Source: Mimachlamys varia (Eukaryota; Mollusca; Bivalvia; Pectinida; Pectinidae). From it: a stretch of 64,000 bases of DNA. Shown one piece after another: positions 21,073-33,261 of the stretch. Each line of letters begins with the position of its first letter. Within the stretch, counting starts at the first letter, position 1. The stretch is taken from NCBI GenBank assembly GCA_947623455.1, contig OX392529.1, positions 61,275,186-61,339,185 on the forward strand. The letters are read 5' to 3'. The notes below the pieces were generated by a model. That model did no database searches and was not told the DNA's origin. It saw only the letters and a list, made by a program, of their open reading frames with translations. The position numbers and the translations under genes are program-made.

Positions 21073-22263
21073 TTTTCCTCTTCAGTTACATTTGGCGCCC
21101 TTCCAAACTCTAAATGGGCGCTCAACCAATGAAGCTACCCGATCGCAGACGACCGACCCAGTCTAGTCCCACTATCATTTTAAAGGTCTACGTCTCGGAT
21201 TGTATCTTATCTTGCTATAAGTCACACTGTCAGAATGTTCTCAGTTCTGACCTTTACACTTTTTTTAAATTACATAACCATGTACTAAGTAATACGATAC
21301 TATATAAAAAAAACATGCATGATAAATGAATCGACGGACTTACAATGGAAAATAATTTGACTCAAACATGAATGAGAGAGCTTTGGGCGTTCTAAATGTC
21401 GTCATGAAAGTTTTTTTTCCGTGTAAACAGTAACAAATATGTAGTTGATCTTTTTGTACTTTATTTATATCTATTTTAAGGTAGAACTTCATTTCCCTCA
21501 ATTTTATTGCATTTTACATCCGAGTAACAGTGTGGATAGAGCTGCAAAAATGTAACCAAACATGCATATATTGCATTGAACAAACTTTCGCACCTCGCCT
21601 ACCTTCCTCAGTTCAAAAGACTTTTTAATGAAGAGGCCAATATCGCCCAAAAGATGTGGTGGTTGATTAGTTGATAATATCATCTGTAGATTTTGTATAT
21701 CGGAAATACTAATATCTATTCTATAATATTTTTTTTTAGGTTTGCGTGATCATCGTTTACCATCCTAAGGGAAGTAACTCAAATAAGAATATGTGTTGAA
21801 TCGCGCTCCGCACTTCAAATACGAGAGCGGACAGGTCAATTTCGAAAATTGTGACCACAGCTTCGTCGAAAGAGAGTATCTCGTTAAAAGATGCTGGATT
21901 CTATGGTTGTTCCATTTAAGCGTTGCTGGTACTTTTCGGCTTCTCGCATTAAGGCCATCATTAAACGGTGTTTTGCTCAACGGCGTTTTTGTTACACTAG
22001 CACAGTGTTGTAGAAATAAAGATTCTACTTGAAACCATATTATGAATTCCGAATAAATACCGGGATTACTGTTTGAATTTCATCGAAGACGAAAAGCATT
22101 TCATTCTCTACTGTCCGAAATAACAGCTTAAAATATATTCGAAGCATGATCAACTCTGTTCAGTACCTATTTCACGGCTCAAACGGCATACAGTATAGAC
22201 ATGCTATTTTTAGATAAAGACATAATACTATTTTATAATACAAATAAGTGTATCTTGTGTCCA

Positions 22264-22347
22264 AAGATCAATTTTCGATAAAAATGCCCCCCAATGGTCA
22301 TAGCTTTTATGACCATTGAGGGGGCATTTTTATCGAAAAATGATCTT
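22264..22347. repeat. Near-perfect 84-bp palindrome
   Basis: Arms of about 39 bp begin AAGATCAATTTTCGATAAAA and meet at a 4-bp centre (GCTT); the arms differ by one or two bases. Likely a young foldback MITE or a cruciform-prone site. Confidence 0.85.
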
Positions 22348-23685
22348 AACCCCCAAAATGTGTATAATTACTCTAAACACCCTATTTCAGGTCCAAAACT
22401 AACTGTAACAAATTCTCAGGTCCCTGTGCAAACTACCTGGATACACCGACCGTATATAACACTATGGCTTTGAGCAGAGTGACTCGCATCATTTGTGATT
22501 TGCATCCATTGTCATGCGAGTTATCTCCCCTTACACTATTATGATTTGTTAAAAAATCATACAAAAACAATCAAATTCAAAGCTAGTACATAGATCTGAC
22601 ATTAACAAACTTTATAACTATTTAATCACAGACAAGACACAGAGTGATCGAATACTAGCCATGAAAGCAACAGTTAACTGTTTCGGTGATTTTTATATTT
22701 TATTTCAGACGATATGATTTATTTTCATACTCACAACAAGAAGAGGCAAACATCTCAGTACAATTACATAACCAATTTTATCATATGACTACCGTTATAT
22801 GCAGTGTAATAAAGCCATTACATAAATTTTCTAAATTACACACGTGTAATAACACCTTCCGCTTCGCTGATTGGCTGGTTCCTTGTGAACCGTATTAATA
22901 CGCACGGGAACGGTCTACTTCTTTTTACTACGAAGCGTACAACTTCCGACTGCTAGTAGAATGATGAAGTTTGGAATTGTCGATGAAGTTAAGGTTGACA
23001 ACAAATACAAGGGTTATTATAAAGCGTAAATTATTACAGACATGTAAACAGTACTAATCTACCCGAAATATATCGATCCGAGGATCCTTTCCCAACAACG
23101 GTATAAACAGGATAAGTTGACGTCAACAAACATGCCTTACACAATCCGAAACACTGCTAACATATCTACCCCAAACGGCGTCTTTTAAAGATGTTTGAAC
23201 AAAATGTTCCCTTGAAACATTTTCAGTGCACAACAACATCACTGTTGACTTCCGCGATGATAAGGATAATTCTCCATATGTAGGAAAACGCCACACATCG
23301 GTTGCGTACGACAGTGGTAGCTAAGCGGACACGAACCAGTCATTGTCGCGCCAAATGACGTCACGATATCGTCACATCCGGCCGGATTCATGAATGGAAA
23401 ACCAGAGGACACTTATTCATTGTTTCTAATCACGAGGAACAATTTACAGTCATAATATTAGTTGAAACTGTCTGAAAATTTGTAATAAGGTGTATTTATT
23501 TTATAAAATGAATCAATTGCAAGAGTCAATTTGGTTGGACTACTTCTTCGTTCGCCAGTATATTTGACCTACTTCGAAGGTATGGGTTATTTGGTTCGAC
23601 ATATTGAAATAAGTTGGCGAGAACGGCAAAGACAAAATCTGTTTATAGGACGAGGAAAGATGATATAACGTCATATGATAAAAAG

Positions 23686-23826
23686 AATCTGTCATTCGTT
23701 TCTCTTCATATTGAATTGATGATACTCGTTTGAATTTTTCATTTCGACTCGCCAGAGGCTCGCAAACATGAAAAATTCAAAACTCATATCATAAATTCAA
23801 TATGAAGAGAAACTCATGACAGATCC
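23686..23826. repeat. Inverted-repeat MITE
   Basis: Arms of about 65 bp starting ATCTGTCATTCGTTTCTCTT pair with the segment ending GAGAAACTCATGACAGAT, with a short centre around GCCAGAGGC. No coding capacity. Confidence 0.75.
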
Positions 23827-23984
23827 TCTATAACCACTGCTATAAAACGTAAACATACGCTGCTACAAGTGATCTTATGTCTGTGGTTGCTTCAGAAAAC
23901 GACTTATTCTGTAGATTGAGACAGATAAGTGTATGGAACACCAAATTAACAGAATAATTATACTAAATTAATTGCTCCTGTCTT

Positions 23985-24260
23985 CACATAATTGAAGATC
24001 TAGGTACAATTAATTGAAGATAGGTTCAATTTAATTGAATATAGGTCCAACTTTTTGTACCTATCTTTAATTATTTAAAGATAAGTACAATTAAATTGAA
24101 CCTATCTCCAATTGAATTGTCTTCAATTGAATTGAACCTATCATCAATTGAATTGTACCTTTCTCCAATTGAATTGAACCTTTATCTAATTTAGTTGCAC
24201 CTATCTTCAACTGAATTGTACATATCTTCAATTATTTGAAGATAGGTGCAATTAATTGAG
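23985..24260. repeat. Cluster of direct and inverted AATTGAATTG(A/T)ACCTATC repeats
   Basis: About a dozen copies of an 18-24 bp unit (CAATTGAATTGAACCTATC or its complement) in both orientations. A simple, self-complementary tract. Confidence 0.7.
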
Positions 24261-24741
24261 TATATGTTAATTTGGCGTTCTATATAAGTGGCACTGGCTT
24301 TTGTATGTATACGATAACCGGACACCAAGTCTTGTTGCCCGGTTATCGTGTAAATTTGAAGTACTGGGACATCTCTTGTAGAGATAAAAGGGATCATAAA
24401 CATGGCTGACAAGATAATCAGACTTGTAAAATATACTAAGCTTTTAATTAGCCAGTAAATAGAAATGTGTGAATCTTGTAATTTTAAAATAGCGTGTCTG
24501 ATAGAGCAGGCTGATCCATCATTTTATCGTGTTGTATGTATTAGGGACACGATACAATATTTACATACATGCAGTGTTCAATCACTTCAGTATCAACCAT
24601 CGTTCCTCGCGTTACGAGATAATGGAGCGAACATACAAGAATTTCCATTTCGTGTTGTGCATAAAACGACAATTATTTCAATGAAAAAATATGTATTTGG
24701 TATAAAAAGGAAGGTACAGAAGGGAAAAAAACGATTGATAT

Positions 24742-24856
24742 TATAATGACTTATGTTGATATATTATGATGACTTATGTTGATTGAAATTATGATGACTT
24801 ATGTTGATTTATGTATAATAACTTATGTTGATATATTATGATGACTTATGTTGATG
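24742..24856. repeat. GATGACTTATGTTGATATAT-type tandem repeat (about 5 copies)
   Basis: Units of about 23 bp reading ATGATGACTTATGTTGAT with small changes. Confidence 0.75.
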
Positions 24857-25106
24857 TGGCGACAAAGAAGCATTAATTATAAAGTCATTATCAAAATTTT
24901 AACATGTTTGATTATGCTATTGACTTTTTGATTTATGTTTTGTATGTGCTATATACAAATTTGTCTCTAAGTGATGTATTGAAACTGACAGTCTATATTG
25001 TCATCTGTTGTTTAAATAATTGTTGTAAGGAGATGGCTTCATAAGTTGTTATAACTTGTGGCAAATCCCTTTCTCTAAATTTTGGTTAATAAAATATGTT
25101 AAAATA

Positions 25107-25195
25107 AGTCAAAGTCCTTTTTCGATTGCTCTATATTTAGAACATTCAGCTTGAGTTCGGAGCCTAGGACCCTGGGTTCGAATCCTGGTTTGACT
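25107..25195 (+). repeat. Pseudo-tRNA or SINE head with intact acceptor and T-arm
   Basis: AGTCAAA (25,107-25,113) pairs fully with TTTGACT (25,189-25,195), and GGTTCGAATCC gives a standard B-box. The space between (about 57 bases) is too long and lacks an A-box, so I do not call a functional tRNA. Confidence 0.35.
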
Positions 25196-25279
25196 CACAG
25201 GGGCCTGGTAAAATGTATTCTCCAGCCGAGGGCATGATATTTATGTCTTCCAAAAAACGCGCGCTATATCAGAAGTTTT

Positions 25280-25465
25280 TTTTGCAATCATCATTCCACT
25301 TTTAGAATATCAATGAGGTGAAGGTCAGTTTTGTGTCGAAACATGCGGTGTTGGTTGGCTGTTGCGAAAAACAAAATGGCTGCGGTTACAGCCAATCACG
25401 TCACGGGTCAGAGACTTTGTCAACCTCATTGATTATAAAGTGAGTATGACGATGACTACAGAACT
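25280..25465. repeat. Imperfect inverted repeat
   Basis: CATCATTCCACTTTTAGAAT and ATCAATGAGGT on the left pair imperfectly with ACCTCATTGATTATAAAGTG and AGTATGACGATG on the right. Probably a MITE remnant. Confidence 0.5.
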
Positions 25466-26779
25466 CTGAGATGGCGTGTGTTTTCGGGAGGAAATGTATA
25501 TCAGATTGGTTATACTTTGCATAATTATCTTATGTTAGCTGTATGTTCTCGGATATTACTTTAGACAAACAATACAGTATGGATGTCAGCTGATTAGAGT
25601 TCAGGTATGACAAGCGTTTATATCTATTATGTCCCAATAAGCCAAGCACGAGCTAATCTGCATTTATACACAAACTGCCTGGACAGCATGACAAAGGAGA
25701 AGGCCAACTTATGATAATAACCATAATTTCCCCCTCACTAATGAATCTATTGACTTGGTTTAACTTTCAGGTTGATTTTATTATTGACAAGTCGCTTCAG
25801 AATGATAGATGCCTATCAGATTTTCATGCTACATGTTTTTCTCAAGATGCAAAAGAGACAAACTCGTTGTAGATATCTTGAACAGCTCTGAGTGGACATT
25901 GCACGTGATGTGTGGTTTGATTCCGGCCAGCGCTACGCTTTGTATGGTGGCCATGGTAGTGTATTCTATTGGGTATTCTAATGAAGAATACGTGTTTGTA
26001 TATATGTCTTTGAACGTGTAGATATGAATATGCAGTTATGTCGTGTGGTGGGGTCTGCGAGAATGAGGTTGCTTGTGTTAATTAGTAATTGTTAGTGTAC
26101 ATTTTTTCACTCGTGTGTTAGGCTGGCTATTGTGGTCGAGTTTATTTTCTTTTTTTTTTAATTTCCATAAGCTTAAGGATACACATTTTTACATACATGG
26201 TACATTCACCGGCAGCGAAGAACACCATCATCTACATCATCAGCATCAACATAATCAAGCATCCTTGTCATCTAAATCATAATCAAATGTACCAAAATCG
26301 TAATAATACCGACTGCACCGCCACCGCCACCACCACCATCATCATGGGTTGCATGTCAGAGACTTTAGGAGTGGTCAGTTGACACTGTTTGTGTTAGAAA
26401 ATTTTAGGATGCTATACACATCTTTAGTTAGACCACAGATTGAAACAAGTGTATCTCAATAAAAAGCAAGTTGAATATTGCCGAACCCCTTTATAATTCC
26501 AAATAATCCCTGTCATTGTAATTTTGACGCTTGTTTTTGCCTCAATTTTATGTTGTATTAACAGCTAATGTCATTTAAGGACCAGCGGTTGTGTACTCAT
26601 GCGCGTGTGCTGGAGACAGGGTATGTTGGTGTACCTGCCTCCTTGAGATTGCGCGGTACACAACTATACATAAGATAAAACAAAAGATAATTTAAATATG
26701 ACGAGTTTATTACCTGAGAATGTGAAAAGATGAATACATACACAAATAATATACTTATGTTCGAGACTATGTATTTTTA

Positions 26780-27095
26780 CAAGTTACTACCTGTACTGCA
26801 CATAATTACCTGTACTCATGTAAATACTACCTGTACTGTACACAATAATATGTACTCATGTAATTACTACCTGTACTGTACACAATAACATGTACTCATG
26901 TAAATACTACCTGTACTGTACACAATAACATGTACTCATGTAAATACTACCTGTACTGTACACAATTACTTGTACTCACGTAATTACTACCTGTACTGTA
27001 CACAATAACATGTACTCATGTAAATACTACCTGTACTATACACAATTACCTGTACTCATGTAATTACTACCTGTACTGTACAAAATACCTGTACT
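26780..27095. repeat. 40-bp minisatellite (about 8 copies)
   Basis: The unit is TACTACCTGTACTGTACACA followed by ATAACATGTACTCATGTAAA, with point variants. Confidence 0.95.
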
Positions 27096-27675
27096 CATGT
27101 AATTGCTACAAGAGAACTTCAGCGAACTTTTTACAGTAAAATATTACAAATTATGTACAAAACTTAAATATTTACAATTTGAGGAGTCAAAATTGCCCCT
27201 ATTGAACTTTTGTCTCATGTACGGGGTACGTGTCCCATTTCTATTTGTGTTATTTGTCACAACAATTTCGGGGTTAAAAATGAAAAAAAAAATGCTCCAG
27301 TTTCACGAAATTGTTTCACGATATTTTTTTTCCATAAGTAAATATTGCACATTATTAAGTTAAGCTGTACAGCAAAAATTAACTTGCTATAATTGACGAA
27401 ACAGTGACACCTTTTAGAGTTCAATCTAGCATATTTCGGCCTTTCGCTAAATGCAAAAAACATATACAGAAATATTCATTTTCCAAATGGCCGCCAAATT
27501 GGTTATTGTTTTAAATTCATGTAAAAACGTTCTTCAAACGACAGACATCTATATTTGGACACAATATTTTCAGATGCATATAACTATTAAAACTGATCAC
27601 ACTAAAAAAGAATAAAATATAAAACCCTTACATGAGATCAAAATGAGATTTGAACGTGACTGAAACCTCAGAGGT

Positions 27676-28145
27676 GAGAGTTGATTCGGTATTCTAGGGC
27701 TTGCCCTAAATATCGAGTTTTCCTGATAGAAGTCGGCTGCTGACATACAAACTTACTACACAAGGATTCAAGAGATGCAGGTTGATGAAGACTTTGAGCA
27801 AGTTTTATGGTTGCTATCTTTGTTTCATAGAGAAATATTTTGTTTCCTTGTATGATATGAAGATGGGCGTTTTTGGGCATGCTCATTAGTGTGCTTACTT
27901 GTTGTGATTGACAATGATGACTCTGTTCTCACTTTGAGGAATTGATGTTTACTCTGATGTGACCCAATATTTATATGGCGGATGTCGTCGATGAAGCAGA
28001 AGACGCTTACTCTTCCGGAACACCTGGTCTTATTCTCTTGTATTTTTACGAGAGTCTCCATATTAATCTTTCCTTTGTTCCTATTTTGACGCTAGTTTAA
28101 TCAATTTTGAGTTCGGATAATGGTTTTGTATTCTCTAACTATTTT
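27676..28145 (+). mobile_element. Retroelement family A, 5'-truncated copy with reverse-transcriptase C-terminal remnant
   Basis: Broken reading frames match the tail of the family's reverse-transcriptase protein (blocks such as GFKRCRL-like and KFYG/SLCF), followed by the GTCGTCGATGAAGCAGAAGA hallmark and the family 3' end. Stops and shifts make it non-functional. Confidence 0.7.
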
Positions 28146-28597
28146 CCTCAATTTAACAAATAGTCTTTTAATTTTCTTTCCCCGAAGAAAAAAATGGACC
28201 TTTCCTTTCCTGATGAAGTTATATTTTTTGTAATGTTTTCCCTATTCTATTTGATATTAACCAATAATTGTATTTTCTCCTGACACATTTAATTCTGTAT
28301 TAAATTGGTTGACCTGTTTAGTGAACTTATATCTATTCGTGTTTTCTTTCCTTTATATCAGGAAAGACCCCAGTGTGATATTTATGATAAGCATCTTACT
28401 TCAAACGTTTTTAACCTGGTAATTTGTCAAGTTATGGTATCTGATGAAAACTCCTGAATGGTATCTCTTGAAGACTCTTAACACATACACTGTGCCTTTT
28501 TTTTTCAAATGTCACATCAATAATTATAAAATATTTACATAAATGTTTCAGCTAATTAAATAGTCACAAACAATAGAAAACATTCAATACATACGGG

Positions 28598-28653
28598 TAC
28601 TACCACACATAAGGGGTACTACCACACATAAGGGGTACTACCACACATAAGGA
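28598..28653. repeat. 19-20 bp repeat, three copies
   Basis: GGGTACTACCACACATAAG is repeated three times. Confidence 0.85.
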
Positions 28654-29203
28654 ATCACATTGTGTTCACTACTGATAATCCGACGTTTGTACCATACGCC
28701 GGGTATCTAATATTTATCAATTATGGACCTGTGGTGAGGTCAATATGATGTTATACCAACCTGGTGGATTCGAATATTAACCGAGGGCGAAGATTCTGAT
28801 TCTGGTAGAATCAAATATTGGGCCATATCTCATATATAATACACATCTGTACTTCGGTAGTCACGACGTATTAAATAACTAACGACTCTACGAATGGAAA
28901 AACTCACAGAGAAAGATGAACATTCGAATATTTCAGTTCTCGCGTACGTACAATGAATTTCTTGTCACAACATGATATTATTTTATATAGTTCCATTTTG
29001 CTGCTGAAACACAATGCACAAAGTAAGCAGTTATTAGAAACTGTTTTGTTTGTTATAGACAAAAACAACTCTCACTTAAGTTGTTTGTTAACTACACGTG
29101 TACTGGTGTGCAAGTCAGATTGTATATACAAATGTACATGTAAATTATTAAAATGGTGTCTGGTGATCTTTCAGTTTAAATAAAGACCGAAATAAACCAA
29201 ATT

Positions 29204-30484
29204 TTACATGTATTCATTTTCCGTTAGCTTTCCTTTATCGTTTTTCGATTCACAAATATTATCTAATTTCTGTACAGATCTGTCTTCTGCTCCTATTGTG
29301 TTAAGTGATGATCCACGTGGGGGTTCGTTTAACACTTTCCTTTCGGGAGGTCTCCGTGAGAATCCATTTGTCATCTCTGTGGCCGACATTCGTGTCGATG
29401 CCATGTGCGATATGGTTGTTCCGAAACGCCGAGTAATCTGTTTACGTCGACAGATACAAATAATGGCGTGAAACCGGGCCCTGAATTTCTTACCGCTGAG
29501 GAAATAAAGATAAAAATTGATGGCGTGGTTGAAGTCGGAGAGGACGAAGACGAGCTGATAGAAGAGGAAATAACGAGCGTACTCGTGCAGGCTCTTCCTG
29601 TAATCCCAGTAATTTTGGAAGATGAAAAAGACACAGTTGGGCATGGTTAGGACGACAAATACCAGGGATACCGTCACCAACATGATCGTAATCTGCTGCT
29701 GTTGTTTCATTTTCTCCGTCATCTGAGTTTTGTCAATCTTACTGACAACTCCACGGTGTCCTCGGTTGATGCCGACGATAATGAGGATGTTGAAGATGAC
29801 AAGGATGAGGAAAGGGATGAGGCTGTATGCGGCGCCATCAATCCAGTACCACAACTTGGTCATGAAGTACTCGAACTCGGACCGGAACTGGCAATCCCAA
29901 GAGTAATAGTCGTCCCAGACCTCGAGAGTGGACCAGAAGAAATGAAGGTTTAAACCCAGGAGAGGCACAGCTATCAGTCCCATCACCAGGAAAGCACGGG
30001 TCCGTGTACAGAGCTCCGACACCTTCAGGGGTAGCCAGATAGCCAGGAAACGCTCTATCGTCATGGCAACTAGTATCCAGTTGGCATAATGCATAAAGAA
30101 TGTGCCACAGAAAAACATGACTTTACAACCTGCGTGCCCCATTTGTACGTTGTATAAGGTCAACTGGAGGTAGAGGATCTTCAAACCGAGGTTAATACTG
30201 TCAACTATAGCAAGCATCACCATGTAAACGGATGATGACGTCAGCGGACGCATGTTACAAATCGTCACTACAGCTGCAAGGTTGCCAGGTAACCCGATTG
30301 CCACTATGACGTAAAGATAGTACTTGTTTATGTAGAGTGCGGCCCAATATTCTCCATAGTCGAATATAGATGGCGCTGAATTCACGCTGGCAATGGTCGT
30401 TGTGTTAAACTCGGCGGTCATGTTATTGAACAAGATGGCTGACGGGAGACTTGTGTTCACCATGGTTTCTGTTGTCGAGTTCAT
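29204..30484 (-). CDS. Rhodopsin-family neuropeptide-type GPCR (426 aa, single coding exon)
   Basis: A plasma-membrane seven-helix receptor, probably for a small peptide amide; the ligand is unknown. Residues: N-terminus with N-glycosylation sites at 2, 10, 21 and 27; TM1 GLPGN (64-68); TM2 LAIVD (91-95); disulfide cysteines 120 and 198; ERF (144-146) in place of DRY, followed by LAIWLP; TM6 FVVLTMP (276-282) in place of FxxCWxP; TM7 DFNHAINFYLYFLSGKKFR, with the usual NPxxY changed; helix 8 cysteines near 343-345; a basic, Ser/Thr-rich tail to 426. The TM7/helix-8 pattern resembles FMRFamide-receptor-like and GPR139-like receptors. I start at Met 30,484 rather than the upstream Met at 30,559, because an acceptor (TTAATTCACAG) ends at 30,507 and the extra 25 codons are intronic. 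No frameshift. Confidence 0.88.
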   Translation of the reverse strand: MNSTTETMVNTSLPSAILFNNMTAEFNTTTIASVNSAPSIFDYGEYWAALYINKYYLYVIVAIGLPGNLAAVVTICNMRPLTSSSVYMVMLAIVDSINLGLKILYLQLTLYNVQMGHAGCKVMFFCGTFFMHYANWILVAMTIERFLAIWLPLKVSELCTRTRAFLVMGLIAVPLLGLNLHFFWSTLEVWDDYYSWDCQFRSEFEYFMTKLWYWIDGAAYSLIPFLILVIFNILIIVGINRGHRGVVSKIDKTQMTEKMKQQQQITIMLVTVSLVFVVLTMPNCVFFIFQNYWDYRKSLHEYARYFLFYQLVFVLSDFNHAINFYLYFLSGKKFRARFHAIICICRRKQITRRFGTTISHMASTRMSATEMTNGFSRRPPERKVLNEPPRGSSLNTIGAEDRSVQKLDNICESKNDKGKLTENEYM

Positions 30485-30504
30485 GCTGACTCGCGATAGC
30501 GTAT

Positions 30505-30522
30505 TTCTGTGAATTAAAGAAA
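30505..30522 (-). promoter_or_regulatory. 3' splice acceptor 22 nt upstream of the GPCR start codon
   Basis: CTTTCTTTAATTCACAG|AAATACG is a strong polypyrimidine-AG acceptor, so the receptor probably has an upstream non-coding exon. I could not locate that exon. Confidence 0.55.
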
Positions 30523-30868
30523 GAACACAATTAATCAACTGATAATGTTTATCATACATTAAAAACTTCAGTCATTCAGTTATCTAAATATTATTTCTTC
30601 AAAAGTTTTAATCAGATGAAAAAAATGTTACCAGAATTAGGACTTGCCTTACGATTATTACAATCATATTTTATTCCAGAAACTTTGCAGATAAGTGAGA
30701 CTAAACTTTCTTTGTCGACAGTAGATTTCACAAAGTGTGAAAATTAAATTACACTTAATAATATTTCCGGCACGATCATACAACTGAGGTTCCACAGGTC
30801 GGAACCACCTAGGGTGGTGAGTGTATCCTTCACTGGAGACTCCGCCAGTATAGAACTACTACCGGATA

Positions 30869-31427
30869 CCACAAGATAGGCGGAAGTCGTACCTATCTTC
30901 TCAAGGCGGTGCCACACCTCGGATGATAGGCGGAAGTCGTACCTATCTTCTCAAGGCGGTGCCACACCTCGGATGATAGGCGGAAGTCGTACCTATCTTC
31001 TCAAGGCTGTGCCACACCTCGGATGATAGGCGGAAGTCGTACCTATCTTCTCAAGGCGGTGCCACACCTCGGATGATAGGCGGAAGTCGGACCTATCTTC
31101 TCAAGGCAGTGCCACATCTCGGATGATAGGCGGAAGTCGTACCTATCTTCTCAAGGCGGTGCCACACCTCGGATGATAGGCGGAAGTCGTACCTATCATC
31201 TCAAGGCGGTGCCACACCTCGGATGATAGGCGGAAGTCGTACCTATCTTCTCAAGGCGGTGCCACACCTCGGATGATAGGCGGAAGTCGTACCTATCATC
31301 TCAAGGCGGTGCCACACCTCGGATGATAGGCGGAAGTCGTACCTATCTTCTCAAGGCGGTGCCACACCTCGGATGATAGGCGAAAGTCGTACCTATCTTC
31401 TCAAGGCGGTGCTACACCTCGGATGAC
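30869..31427. repeat. 50-bp satellite upstream of the GPCR (about 11 copies)
   Basis: Exact 50-bp period. The unit contains GATAGGCGGAAGTCGTACC then TATCTTCTCAAGGCGGTG. GATAGG..CCTATC forms a short hairpin in each unit. Copies differ by only 0-3 bases, so the array is young. Confidence 0.95.
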
Positions 31428-31544
31428 TGACTATATGAAGTACGTTTGTGCATAACGTATGGCGGTTATGGGTTATGTTTTATTCAAAAGATTTTGCTTT
31501 ATTTCAGCAGTAATTAAGAGCAATTGGGATTCCAACGTTTTTGC

Positions 31545-31600
31545 CCCTATCATCACCGATGAGTCCTTGAATGACGCAACAACTATATGGTATAGTGTAA
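31545..31600 (+). ncRNA. Degenerate hammerhead-ribozyme copy
   Basis: CATCACCGATGAGTCC..GACGCAACAAC aligns with the intact copies, but core U4 is C and GAAA is GCAA, so it should not cleave. Confidence 0.5.
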
Positions 31601-31689
31601 TTCATGTTTGATATACTGTATAATCTACAATTTAGATACAATCATATGTACGTGTCTCACGTTCTACTTCCAAAAAAGGCCGACGACCA

Positions 31690-31925
31690 TACAAATATAT
31701 GAAAGTGAGTTTCTTGATAGATGTCGACTGCTGGCAAACAACACTAGGGTTTGAGAGATACAAGTTAACGAAGAAGTTTTATGGGTGTCATTTTGGTCTC
31801 ATTTAGAGATATTCTATATCTTTAGTTGATATGTAATTTGGACTCATTAATGTACTTGTTGTGATTGAGAATATGAATAAGTTCTTACTTTCAGGACGTG
31901 ACATTTACTTTGAAGACGTGGAATT
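31690..31925 (+). mobile_element. Retroelement family A, decayed fragment
   Basis: TTTCTTGATAGATGTCGACT and the following 200 bases align by eye with the 56,900 and 62,950 copies, with many indels. The terminal hallmark is absent. Confidence 0.6.
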
Positions 31926-32514
31926 AACGGAATGTGAATTTCGAAAAAGAGAACCTCGGAAGATCCTCTGATCAATATTGAGCATCCCCTCCTAAAATAA
32001 TCTTCTCCGATCATGAACATTTTATTTTCCCACCACTATGTACACTACCATATCTCAAACAAAACTGAAAGAAACTTCGATCTCTCGTTAGAGAGCTTTC
32101 TTCTCAAAAAAAAAAGTTGAAGGACGATACAAAAATGTGGTATCTTGGAACATATTTTTGTGAAAAACATAGCAATAACTAAGATGAAATATACTGAAGA
32201 AGATACAGTACGAATGATTGGATTCCTTGTTGACAATATTTTTGTTGAGTTCGGAGGAAAGATTTTCCAGTAGACTGTTGACATTTCTATTGGAACAAAC
32301 TGTGCCCCACTCTAAGCTGACTTGTTTTTGTTTTCATACGAGGCTGAATTTGTGGAAGAGCTAATTGGGACATACAAAAAAAAAAAAAAAAATTGCCACA
32401 TCTTTTAATTTCACTTTCAGATAAATCGATGCTGTGTTGTCTATAAACAATCAGAAGTTTGCTGACAACGTCGATCGTTTATATCCTTCTGAACTTGAAA
32501 CAGACTCTTCAACA

Positions 32515-32790
32515 CCAGATGCTTGCCTCGATCTTTACTTACTACTAAGCTGTACGATAAACGTGACGATATCGATTTTCCGATCGTGAATTTCTCCTTT
32601 CTTGATAATATCTTCTCTGCTTCTCAAGTCTATGGTGTTTTAAATGTCGCAGTTGATTCGTATTCTAGGGCTCTGAATATCGAGTTTTCCTGATAGAAGT
32701 CGGCTGCTGACAAACAAACTTTCTACACGGGGATTCGAGAGCTGCAGGCTGATGAGGACTATAAGCAGAGAAAGACAGACACAAGGGAAA
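32515..32790 (+). mobile_element. Retroelement family A reverse-transcriptase C-terminal fragment
   Basis: One frame reads TKLYDKRDDIDFPIVNFSF, a conserved block near the C-terminus of this reverse-transcriptase group. It is followed out of frame by a remnant of the next block (AADKQTF..GIRELQAD). Broken by shifts. Confidence 0.7.
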
Positions 32791-33162
32791 CGAGACCAAA
32801 TATTCCGGAAGGGTTTTCTATTTCTTTGACGACACTTGCCATGTAATCTAGTTCAAATACAAGTCACATATGTCACATCCTCAAGGCAGGAAACATTGAA
32901 CTACAATCAAACCGGAAGACATAATCACGAATAAAAACTATTGGTGTTCCTAAGACACAAAGAAATAGCATATTTCCCGAAATGTTGTCGTGATAGCGAC
33001 CATGCAAACTTCTCTGTAAAAACAGTGTTGTAATCTATCCATCAGCAGGCGACAGCATTGCTCGAGCAAGCTCTACCCGGTAACACGTAAACATTGAAGG
33101 CAGGGAGGTTTCTATCAAGAAAGTGAAGAATTATGATTAAAAATCGGAATGATAATAATCAT

Positions 33163-33261
33163 CTGTGTGTGTGTGTGTGTGTGTGTGTCGGTGTGTGTGT
33201 GTGTGTGTGTGTCGGTGTGTGTGTGTGTGTGTGTGTCTGTGTGTGGGTGTGTGTGTGTGCT
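33163..33261. repeat. (GT)n microsatellite with CG/CT interruptions
   Basis: About 95 bp of GT dinucleotides interrupted by regular TCG and TCT steps every 20-30 bases. Confidence 0.98.

Noticed and set aside
24465..24746. 93-codon plus ORF
   Set aside because: AT-rich, no recognisable motif and no splice context; not distinguishable from chance.
29208..29953. Plus-strand ORFs opposite the GPCR
   Set aside because: Antisense shadows of the receptor coding sequence; no recognisable domains.
30485..30559. Upstream Met of the GPCR frame (25 extra residues)
   Set aside because: A good splice acceptor lies between the two Mets, and the extension has no signal-peptide or receptor features.
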